Position numbers and translations under genes: made by a program. The notes below the pieces were generated by a model that searched no databases, was not told where the DNA came from, and saw nothing but the letters and a program-made list of their open reading frames with translations. This document shows, piece by piece, positions 56,213 through 64,000 of a DNA stretch of 64,000 nt. How positions within the stretch are numbered: position 1 is the first letter of the stretch; every line of letters starts with the position of its first letter. The DNA comes from Budorcas taxicolor (Eukaryota; Chordata; Mammalia; Artiodactyla; Bovidae), in the NCBI RefSeq assembly GCF_023091745.1, contig NC_068910.1, forward strand, positions 129,287,170-129,351,169. Direction: 5' to 3'.

Positions 56213-56398
56213 AGTTGCTCAGTTGTGTCCAACTCTTTGCAACCTCATAGACTGTAGCCTACCAGTCTCCTCTGTCGGTGGAGTTTCCCAGGCAAGAATA
56301 CTGGAGTGGGTTGCCATTTCCTTCTCCAGGGGATCTTCCTGACCCAGGGATCAAACCCGGGTCTCCTGCCTTGCAGGTAGACACTTTACTGTATGGTA
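56213..56398 (-). mobile_element. Bov-tA SINE inserted in LINE-1
   Basis: GTTGCTCAGTTGTGTCCAAC to the tRNA-like head TTGCAGGTAGACACTTTACTG, with GGGATCTTCCTGACCCAGGG in between. Confidence 0.95.
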
Positions 56399-56591
56399 GT
56401 TCTATTTTTAATATTTTGAGGAATTTCCATACTGTTTTCCACAGTGCCTGTACCAATCTACATTCCCACAAACAGCACACAAAGATTCTCTTTCTCCACT
56501 TCCTTGCCAACACTTGTGACTTTTTGCCTTATGAAAAAACAGCCATTCTAACACGTATGAGGTGATACCTCATTCTGTTTCGTTTTTTGTT

Positions 56592-56838
56592 TTTGTTTTT
56601 TTTTTTTTGGCTGTATCAGGTCTTAGATGTGGCACATGGGATCTTTGTTGTGTCATGCAGGATCTTTCATTGTAGCACCTGGATGCCCTAGTTATGGCAC
56701 ATGAGCTCAGTAGTTGCAACACATAGGCTTAGTTGCGCATGGCATGTGGGATCTTGCAATGCAGGTCACCAGGGACTGAACCCACATCCCTTGTACTGCA
56801 AGGAATATTCTTAACCACCGGACCACCACGGAAATCCT
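56592..56838 (-). mobile_element. CHR-type SINE inserted in LINE-1
   Basis: A T run, GGCTGTATCAGGTCTTAGATG, then repeated units such as GATCTTTCATTGTAGCACCTG, ending ACCACCGGACCACCACGGAAATCC, the reverse of the CHR head. Confidence 0.88.
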
Positions 56839-58065
56839 TTGTTATGGTTTTGATTTGCATTCCCTGATAATCTGTGATGTTGAGCATCTTTTCAAGGACT
56901 TGTTGGCCACCTGCATGTCTTCCTCAGAAAAATGTTCAGGTCCTACAGCCCCTTACCAGATATGTGATTCACAAATATTTTATCTCATTCAATGAGTTGC
57001 CTTTTCATTTTGTAGATGGTTTTCTTTACTGTGCAGAAGCTTTTTAATTTGATGTAGTCCCACTTGTTTATTTTTGCTTCTGGTGCTTTTTAAAATCTGG
57101 TTTCAGATTTAAAAAATCATTGCCGAGACCTATGTCAAAGCATTTACCATTTACATTTTCTTCTAGGAGTTTTATGCTTTCAGGTCTTACATTCAGATCT
57201 TTAATCCATCTAGAGTTAATTTCTGTGTACAGTGTAAGACAGTTGTTGAGTTTATTTTTTTGCATGTGCTATCCAGTTTTCCCAATACCATTTATTGAAA
57301 AGGCTGTCCTTTCCCCCCTGCATATTCTTGTCTCCTTTGTTGTAAATTAACTGGCCATAAATGCATAAGTTTATCTCTGGGCTGTCTAGTCTGTCTCACT
57401 GATCTATGTGTCTGCTTTTATGTCAGTACCATACTGCTTTAATTACTGTAGCTCTCTAATATAGTTTGAAATCATGACGCATTATGTCTCTGACTTAGTT
57501 CTTTTGTTTTGACTATTTGAAATTTTTTGTCATTCCATACAAATTTTAGTGCTATTTGTTCTATTTCTTTGAAAAATTTCTTTGAATTATTAGAATTTTG
57601 ATAGGAACTGTAGTGAATCTGTAGATTGTTTTGGGTAGTATGGATGTTTTACTAATATTGATTCAATCATGATTCATCCAATAGTATCTTTTCATCTATT
57701 TGTGTCTTCATCAATTTCTTTCATTAATGGCTTAAGAGTTTTCAATATATAGGTCTTTCATCTCCTTGGTCAAATGCATTCCTAGATAATTCTTTTCAGT
57801 GTAACATTAATGCGGTTGTTTTCTTTCTCTTTCTGTAGTTTAACTGTATAGAAATGCAAGAGATTTGTGTGCACTGATATGTATCTTGCAACTTTGCTGA
57901 ATTGGTTTTTCTAACATTTTTTTAAAACGGAGTCGTCAGGATTTTCCATACATATCATGTCATCTGCAAACAGATGACATATAAAACAGCACCAGTTTTA
58001 TTTCTTCCTTTCCAATTTCGATGGCTTTTTATTTTTCTTGCCTAATTGCTCTTGCTACCTTCTAT

Positions 58066-58908
58066 TAAGTTTTATTTCTCCTTCTCTCAAGCCATTCAAG
58101 TCACTGAGAAGCAGAATGGAGGCATTCAGGACCACAAATATCATGCCACCATATTTGTTCTCTCTGGAATAGAGGTAATAAAACTATATATAATTATAAA
58201 AGCAAAATCAAATAGAATCCTTACTCATTAACCTCTGTACAGTCTTTGAAAACTTAATCCAGTTAAAAGTAACATTTTACCAGTCATTCTACATGGCTTG
58301 GGAAGGTAGCATAAAACAGTCTGTATCCTTAGGAAGTTTGGCATGTTCACTATGAAAATGTTCCTCTCAGATAACCCACTGCAGGAAACATTATTGACCA
58401 GGGGTCCTAGCTGCTGAGCTCTCAAAACCATTTTCTTCTTTGGTGATAAGCCAAGCTTCCCATGAGCTGTTCCCTGCCAATGACTCAGCACAGCATGGCA
58501 GACATATTTAATGAAGCCCTTTTCCAAGGAGACACTGGACTCTTCTGATGGTTCAACCTTGGACTGATGATTCTCTGTTGGTTTTTCTGTAACTTTCTTA
58601 GAGCTACACTGAAGTACAAGGCTTTTCCTACTCAGCATGCCATTGTCCTAACCTCCTTCCCCCACAGCGGTTAAGCCTTGGTTTTTACCTTCCACTTGAT
58701 AATTACAAGTTTTCATGACTCAAAGAATATAGTACCATATGACATAACTAAAGATTAATATTTATTTTAAGCTGTCTGTAAGTTTTATCTAGAATAGATT
58801 TTCCACAATGACTTAAAACAGCTATGTAAGTATAAATAATTAGGTATCTCAGAATAAGACTACCAAATAAAACAGGAAGCAAACAAAAGAGGAAGCAAAA
58901 CAAAAAGG
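58066..58908. other. Non-repetitive segment with an unexplained open frame
   Basis: No repeat family is recognised. On the plus strand TTTTATTTCTCCTTCTCTCAAG followed by about 85 bases and GTAATA (58174) has a weak exon-like look. On the minus strand a 136-codon frame is open (58228-58638, separate entry). Sequence above 58700 is ordinary AT-rich intron. Confidence 0.45.
58228..58638 (-). pseudogene. Unidentified 136-codon open frame, possible processed-pseudogene piece
   Basis: I do not recognise this protein. It starts MLSRKSLVLQCSSKKVTEKP, continues with an acidic/serine patch (KVEPSEESSVSLEKGFIKYV) and a basic stretch (LGLSPKKKMVLRAQQL), and becomes less protein-like after about residue 90. 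In that second part the adjacent frame reads more like protein (HSEHAKLPKDTDCFML) and ends in a TAG, which would fit a frameshift near 58380. The codon composition and absence of repeat matches differ from the LINE-derived frames around it. A decayed retrocopy of a cellular mRNA is one explanation, and a chance frame is another. No promoter, splice signals or poly(A) tail were recognised. Confidence 0.3.
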
Positions 58909-59036
58909 TGGAGAAGCAAATGGCAACCCACTCCAGTATTCTTGCCTGGAGAATCCCAGGGACAGGGGAGCCTGGTGGGCTGCTGTCTATGGGGTCGCAC
59001 AGAGTCGGACACGACTGAAGCGACTTAGCAGTAGCA
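58909..59036 (+). mobile_element. BovA-type SINE with 14-bp TSD
   Basis: GGAGAAGCAAATGGCAACCC to ACGACTGAAGCGACTTAGCAG. GCAAAACAAAAAGG is duplicated at 58895-58908 and 59037-59050. Confidence 0.95.
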
Positions 59037-59194
59037 GCAAAACAAAAAGGAAGAAATCCAAAGTAAATAGCAGTTTGTAGTAATTCAGATCTAAAATTAA
59101 AACCAATAGAACTTAATTATAAAGAGTTTTAAAATTTACTGGATGTTCTCATAATATTTTGTTTCATTTGATTCACACAACCTTGGAGTAAAAA

Positions 59195-59380
59195 GAAAGC
59201 ACAATATTTACTGAGTTCCTTTACACACCAAACACTGGACTGGGATACCACTGTAATAACCGTATTTCCATCTTACACATGATGAAATTGAAGCTCATAA
59301 AGTTAATGGATATACTTAAGCTCACAAAACTACTAATAGTGGACCAAGGTCTTATTTCCCCTATGTTGTCTCCAAAATAT
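59195..59380 (-). mobile_element. MIR SINE, reverse
   Basis: TACTGAGTTCCTTTACACACC, ATTTCCATCTTACACATGATG, AATTGAAGCTCATAAAGTTAATG and ACTACTAATAGTGGACCAAGG match antisense MIR. Confidence 0.82.
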
Positions 59381-60339
59381 CATATAGAGAATAATCATAT
59401 CCCTAAGGATTGAGCCCATACATTTATCCCTTCTCACTCTCCAAAACAGTATATATTAAAAGCAGGGCTCAAAAACCACTCTCCATTCACAACAGAACAG
59501 GAGTGACACTTCACTTCTCTACTCTCACATTCTAGCGACAGAAAAAGTGAAACCAAGCAGGACACCTGAAACCTATGACTTAGTTCAAAGGAGAACTGAA
59601 ATTAATAGTTAATGAAGCTAAGATCACTAATTAATTTAAAATGTAGCTTACTGATTTTCAACTTGGAAAAGCCACCCTCAAACAACGATCAGTATTGGGA
59701 TTGATTCATCTTCCTGCTCTAAGACCAAAGGTATCCTACATAAGGTACCTAGCTGGACTCTACTATTAGTACCACAACAGCATTTTCTATCACCAGCACT
59801 TCCAAACTGGCCAGTTGAGGTTAGTTTAATTTTAGTATGATGAGTACAGAGGGAAAAAGGCATTCAAATTGTAGGTAAAACACCATTGAAACTTGTTGTA
59901 CCAGAAACAACTTGAAAATATAGATACAGTTTTTAGGACTAATGAGCAGGGGTAATTAGTTACTCTTGGTATTCTTCCTGTCTCTAACCATTCTTTCTCT
60001 TCTAATTTTTTCACCAAAACAAACTGCCTCTCACTGACACCAGTAGGTTTAGCATGCTGGTTTACAAAACAATGCAAGGAGAAGACCCTATTCTAACTTC
60101 TAAAAATATATCATTATTTAATGAAAAATACATGATTATTTAATCCTTGGTAGCAGTGATGTAAAAATTACAAATGTGAATAGAATTTTAAGTTGTCAGA
60201 AAAATGCCTATTTTATCACCATCAAAGGAAATGGTCAATACATCAAATTTTTTTTTTAATAGCTAACATTTAGCAAGGAGAACAAAGAATACTGAACTTT
60301 GTCTAAGACAGCCTGCCACTTTTCAGCACTTTTAGGAGA
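59381..60339. other. Intronic sequence, no recognised element
   Basis: About 950 bp with no identified repeat. Two minus-strand open frames (59678-59863 and 59832-60077) have no recognisable domain. Confidence 0.5.
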
Positions 60340-61520
60340 AAAAATAAAAATAAAAACAAAATTATATAATAGCTACAAAAACAATTAAAATATTTAGGAA
60401 TAAGCTTAACAAGAAATGTCAAACCTATATAAGTAAAACTCCTGAAAGTTTACAAAAGTAAACTTGAACAAATGGAAAGCTATCTCCGATTTCTGGATAA
60501 GGTAACTCAACATCATGGAGAGTCAATTAACTCCTTATAAAGTTGATGAAATTCCCATTAAAAATAAACAAGTTTTTTCAAGGAGTTAGTCAAAATGATA
60601 CCAAAATTAATAGTGAAAAATATACATCCAAACATAGCTAGAGTAACATGAAAAAGAAAAGCTACAAGGGCAGACTAGCCCTACCAGACATTGAAACATA
60701 TTACAAAATGAAATTAGAACAGTGTGGTTACTGACTTAGGAATATGCAAATGACCCAGCAGAACAGAACAGAAAGTCCAGAAATAGACCAAATTCCACGT
60801 GGAAATTTAGCATATAATAACAATAGCATCTCAAATCATTGGAACATAGACTATTTAAAAAACTGTATTAAGACAAATGATTAATGCTTTAGAATGGATA
60901 AAATTAGATCAATAACTCATACTATACATAGTTATAAATAAACTCCACACACAGGAATAAACTTCAAATGGATCGGGGTCTAAACGTAAAAAGGGAAACC
61001 TTACAACTGCAAGAAAATATGGATGAATTTCTCTTTAACTTGAGGAAAAGGCTTTCTAATCACAACTAAAATCTAGATAGGATAAAAAATGGAAAATGAA
61101 CATATGAAAAAATATAAATTAAAACTATAATGAGATACCATTTCTCACCTATCAGACTGACAAAAATTGAAAAAGTAAATCAATTCATGTTACCAATGTG
61201 AATAAATAGGCATTCATATATTACTGGAGAGAATATAAATCTATATAAGCTCTTGTGCAGAGGAATTTAGCAATATCATATAAAACTTCATGTGTTTCTG
61301 TTTTGATTCAGCAGTCCTATCTAGTTCTCTTAGTTTATATGAATATACACATCTAATAAAAAATACTTATGCACAAAGGTTTTCATACCAGCCCCCTGGG
61401 AGATTACTAAATATTGAAAAGTAATCCCATATCCATATATAGAAGAGTGGTTGGAATCAACACTGAAATACTATAAAATTCTAAAAAGGATGAGAAAAAT
61501 CTCTGAACTGATAAGCAGTG
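60340..61520 (+). mobile_element. Old LINE-1, ORF2 C-terminal part and 3' UTR
   Basis: AATATTTAGGAATAAGCTTAAC, GGTAACTCAACATCATGGAG, then GCTACAAGGGCAGACTAGCC and GAATATGCAAATGACCCAGC, the Trp-rich ORF2 region, then GAGATACCATTTCTCACCTATC and GATTCAGCAGTCCTATCTAG. Confidence 0.85.
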
Positions 61521-61608
61521 ACTTTAAGGAACTATAGTTAACAGGAAAAGCAAAGTATAAAGAGTATCTCTCTCTATTCTATTTTGTGTAAGAAAGAAAT
61601 CAAGAAAA

Positions 61609-61945
61609 TTACAGTTACCCTCTGTGTCCCTTGGTTCCACAGCCAGGGATTCAACCAAGCTGGAATCAAAAATACGCAGGGAAGAAAAGCTCCAGAAAGT
61701 TTCAAACATCAAAACGCCACATCATCAACTATTTACATAGTATTTAAATTGTATTTACAACTATTCACATAGCATCAACACTGTATTAGGTATTATAAGC
61801 TATCTAGAAATGATTTAAAGTATATGGGAGACTTAGTTATATGGAAATACCATGCCATTTTACACATGGGACTTGAGCACCTGCAAACTTTGGTATCTAC
61901 TACAGGTCCTGGAACCAGTCCCCTGGGGATAACAAGAGATGATTA
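61609..61945 (-). mobile_element. MER2/Tigger-like non-autonomous DNA transposon
   Basis: Both terminal regions are present. The left one reads CAGTTACCCTCTGTGTCCC with TTGGTTCCACAG. The right one reads ACTTGAGCACCTGCAAAC, TTGGTATCTACTACAGGTCC and TGGAACCAGTCCCCTGGGG. Internal landmarks are AACGCCACATCATCAACTA, ATTAGGTATTATAAGC and ATGATTTAAAGTATATGGG. Its inner sequence fits MER2/Tigger2 (TcMar-Tigger). About 337 bp is the size of a MITE-like deletion derivative, with a TA next to the left end. Confidence 0.82.
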
Positions 61946-62269
61946 TACACTGACTGTTCATTTGAGCAAAAGAAACCCAGAAAAAGTAAAGTATAAAGAG
62001 ATTGGCTATCCAGGGGGAGTGAGAGAGAATAAGACAGAGGGAATGACATCTGTTGTATCTGACCTTTAGAACCACATTACACAGACTGAAAATATAATTT
62101 TTTCAGAAATTCAAAAAGAATGGAGATACAGCTCTATGAAGGGATACGAGCAAAAATAGATGAACCAAACTGTATTTCAGATGAATAACTATGATAAAGG
62201 AAAAGATTAAAACTTTTTTAAAAAGCAAGAAAAAGAACTCACCCAAGTACCTACTGAACAGAATGTACT
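61946..62269. other. Intronic sequence, no recognised element
   Basis: Short unassigned stretch between the DNA transposon and a MIR. No gene or repeat was found. Confidence 0.5.
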
Positions 62270-62480
62270 GGTTCGATACAGCAATGACAGACTGTAATAA
62301 AGCACTCTGAAGTCAGACTGCTTGGATTCAAATACCTGACCATCTAACCACTTGCTAACTGTGTGACTTTGGACAAGTTAATTTATAATCTCTTTGTTGT
62401 GTAGGTTTCCTTATCTAAATAATAACAGTATCAATATCACAGTACTAACAGGAAAACTCCTATAAAACTGCTCACGTAAA
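62270..62480 (+). mobile_element. MIR SINE, forward
   Basis: CTCTGAAGTCAGACTGCTTGG, ATTCAAATACCTGACC, CACTTGCTAACTGTGTGAC and TTTGGACAAGTTAATTTA match the MIR core in order. Confidence 0.85.
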
Positions 62481-62529
62481 AACTTTGATTACTGATAATA
62501 TTTTAAGGATTTGATAAGTATTTGTTATC

Positions 62530-62752
62530 GTGCATGTGTGCTAATTCGCTTCAGTCATCTCCAACTTTTTGCAACCCTGCGGACAGTAACCTGTCAGGCT
62601 CCTCTGTCCATGGTATTCTCTAGGCAAGAATATTGGAGTGGACTGCGATGCCCTCCTTCAGAGGATCTTCCCAACCCAGGGATCAACCCTCATCTCTTAT
62701 GTCTCCTGCACTGGCAGGTGGGGTCTTTACCACTAGCACCACCTGGGAAGGA
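62530..62752 (-). mobile_element. Bov-tA SINE, diverged
   Basis: TTCGCTTCAGTCATCTCCAAC, AATATTGGAGTGGACTGCG, GGATCTTCCCAACCCAGGG and the head GGTCTTTACCACTAGCACC. It is more diverged than most copies here. Confidence 0.92.
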
Positions 62753-63470
62753 TATTAATTTGAAAACACATTAAGTGTGTGGATATCAGGAGACACACAA
62801 TAAAAATCCAGTTCTTGAGAAATAAAATCAGAGAGACCATAAAAACCAGTATGTCTCAAATATAGTTATACAAAAGGATTGTAAAAATTAAGTATTTGGA
62901 AAGAAGGCAAGAAGCTCCTGAATGCACAATTAAAACTGGGCAGGCTTTATTTTCTAGACTATGAGAAACCCCAGATGTGTGTGTAGTAGAAACAGTATGA
63001 CCAAAATGAGCTATGGGATTATTCTAAAGTTGGAATGCAAGCTTTTAAGAAAATCAGATGTAGAGTTACTAGTGATAAAGCCAAATAATGACAAAGGTCT
63101 GGCTAGAACAGTAGTGATGAGAAAAGGAAACGGCGGTGGGGGCGGGGGGGCCGCAGGCAGCACAAAATTAACCAAGTTTGGTAATGACTAGATATGAGGT
63201 ATGAGAGAACAGAAGAATATGGATGACAGTGAATGAGAAAACCGTTAGAAGGAAAGAACAAGAAGGAATGGGAACCAACAGAAAGAATTTCCTTTAAGAC
63301 TGACAGTTAAGTCAGAGTTACATAAGAAGACTTGTCAATTGGAAAATAACGGTATCTGCAGATACCAAGACTGAGTGGGCGTTTGGCAACATGGGACTAG
63401 TGCTCAGAAGAGAATAAACTGAAGACAAAAACTTTAGATTTTTTTTTTTAAACCTCTTTAGAATGTTCAA
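62753..63470. other. Intronic sequence with a short GC-rich patch
   Basis: Unassigned, apart from GGCGGTGGGGGCGGGGGGGC at 63132-63151, which is strikingly G-rich for this AT-rich intron. Confidence 0.55.
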
Positions 63471-63609
63471 TGTTGGAGAAGGAAATGGCAACCCACTCCA
63501 GTGTTCTTGCCTGGAGAATCCCAGGGACGGGGGAGCCTCGTGGGCTTCCATCTATGGGGTCACACAGAGTAGGACACGACTGAAGTGACTAAGCAGCAGC
63601 AGTAGCAGC
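63471..63609 (+). mobile_element. BovA-type SINE with 11-bp TSD
   Basis: GGAGAAGGAAATGGCAACCC to ACGACTGAAGTGACTAAGC and a CAG-rich tail. AGAATGTTCAA is exactly duplicated at 63460-63470 and 63610-63620. Confidence 0.95.
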
Positions 63610-63620
63610 AGAATGTTCAA

Positions 63621-64000
63621 AACATCCTGCAGCATATAGACACCAGAATGTGTGCTATTTCAGAGCAGTGATAACCTCTTAATATTTTATCCCTTAATGT
63701 TAAGCACAGTTCCTAGAACACAGAAGACTCCCAGCAGAATGCTGCAGAGGTGGGCAGAGTAGGGAGCATGGCTTGTTAACGGCAGAGGCTCGATGAGAGT
63801 CCAGGTCTCCTGACTCTCCACTGTATCGTGATGAAGAGATGACCTCTGATCATCCATACACAGGACACTCTAAGGGGATCTCGTAAGAAAAAAAAATGAA
63901 CTGTGGGAAGTATCACTTTCAAGGGGCAGATGGAAGGGAGATATAAGAATATAGCAGGAAAGAAATGTCAGTTATGGAGGGAAAAAAACGACAGTGTTGT
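63621..64000. other. Intronic sequence to window end
   Basis: No recognised gene or repeat. GCACAGTTCCTAGAACACAG near 63703 is weakly L2/MIR 3'-like. Confidence 0.5.

Larger units (their letters stand above)
55440..58065 (-). mobile_element. Old LINE-1, antisense, ORF2 C-terminal half and 3' UTR
   Basis: Antisense L1 in order: the 3' UTR (CTTCTGTCTGACTTATTTC) with a microsatellite, ORF2 C-terminus at 56400-56580 (GRACHITV-type cysteine block, TTTGCCTTATG), GTTTTGATTTGCATTCCCTG at 56850, the Trp-rich region at 57100-57340, then an RT-proximal end with GTCATCTGCAAACAG near 57960. Three SINEs and a CHR element split it. Confidence 0.9.
22204..64000 (-). other. GSK3B: GSK3B intron 2 (partial, 5' part beyond the window)
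   Basis: Everything above exon 3 is inferred to be intron 2, because exon 2 (which encodes the glycine-rich loop and the catalytic lysine) is not found in the window. The intron is therefore at least 41.8 kb, in keeping with the very large early introns of mammalian GSK3B. It contains the youngest and longest LINEs of the window. Confidence 0.88.

Noticed and set aside
58066..58180. Plus-strand coding exon ending at GTAATA
   Set aside because: The upstream acceptor is poor, the frame is short with no recognisable product, and the strand is opposite to GSK3B. It is kept only as part of the unexplained segment.

Overview
The window is vertebrate nuclear DNA from a bovid-type ruminant. It is full of BovB (RTE) LINEs, Bov-tA/BovA SINEs, cetartiodactyl CHR-type tRNA-derived SINEs and LINE-1 elements with the bovine L1-BT 3' UTR. 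BovB together with Bov-tA is diagnostic of pecoran ruminants. The sequence alone does not say whether it is cattle, sheep, goat or another bovid.

The only protein-coding gene I can support is GSK3B (glycogen synthase kinase-3 beta), on the minus strand. Two exact coding exons are present: exon 4 (111 bp, 651-761, residues 123-159 in mammalian numbering) and exon 3 (84 bp, 22120-22203, residues 95-122). Both have canonical AG/GT junctions in phase 0 and join into one uninterrupted kinase N-lobe/hinge segment. The window therefore holds the start of intron 4 (1-650), all of intron 3 (762-22119, 21,358 bp) and at least 41.8 kb of intron 2 (22204-64000).

Layout. 1-5530: BovB fragments and an old L2. 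5531-9820: mostly unassigned intron with one MIR and one BovB tail. 9820-18190: old L1 pieces, young SINEs, a twin-primed BovB and a MIR pair. 18191-23830: low-repeat intron around exon 3. 23837-27000: SINE, a BovB with a recognisable reverse transcriptase frame, an antisense L2. 27030-30300: a HAL1-like element split by an L1. 30605-36986: a nearly full-length but dead L1-BT. 37230-39900: an L2 split by an L1 and a CHR SINE. 40870-44250: HAL1/L1 remnants. 44332-47215: BovB nested in BovB. 47216-55250: L1 layers with a younger L1-BT inside. 55440-58065: an antisense old L1 with several SINEs. 58066-64000: an unexplained segment, an old L1, a MER2/Tigger-like DNA transposon, MIRs and SINEs.

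The window contains no operon, CRISPR, phage or new enzymatic system. Its interest lies in retrotransposon archaeology: target-site duplications (TSDs) that define insertions exactly, twin-primed inversions, roughly 100-bp L1 stubs and nested copies. One unassigned open frame (58228-58638) merits a search.
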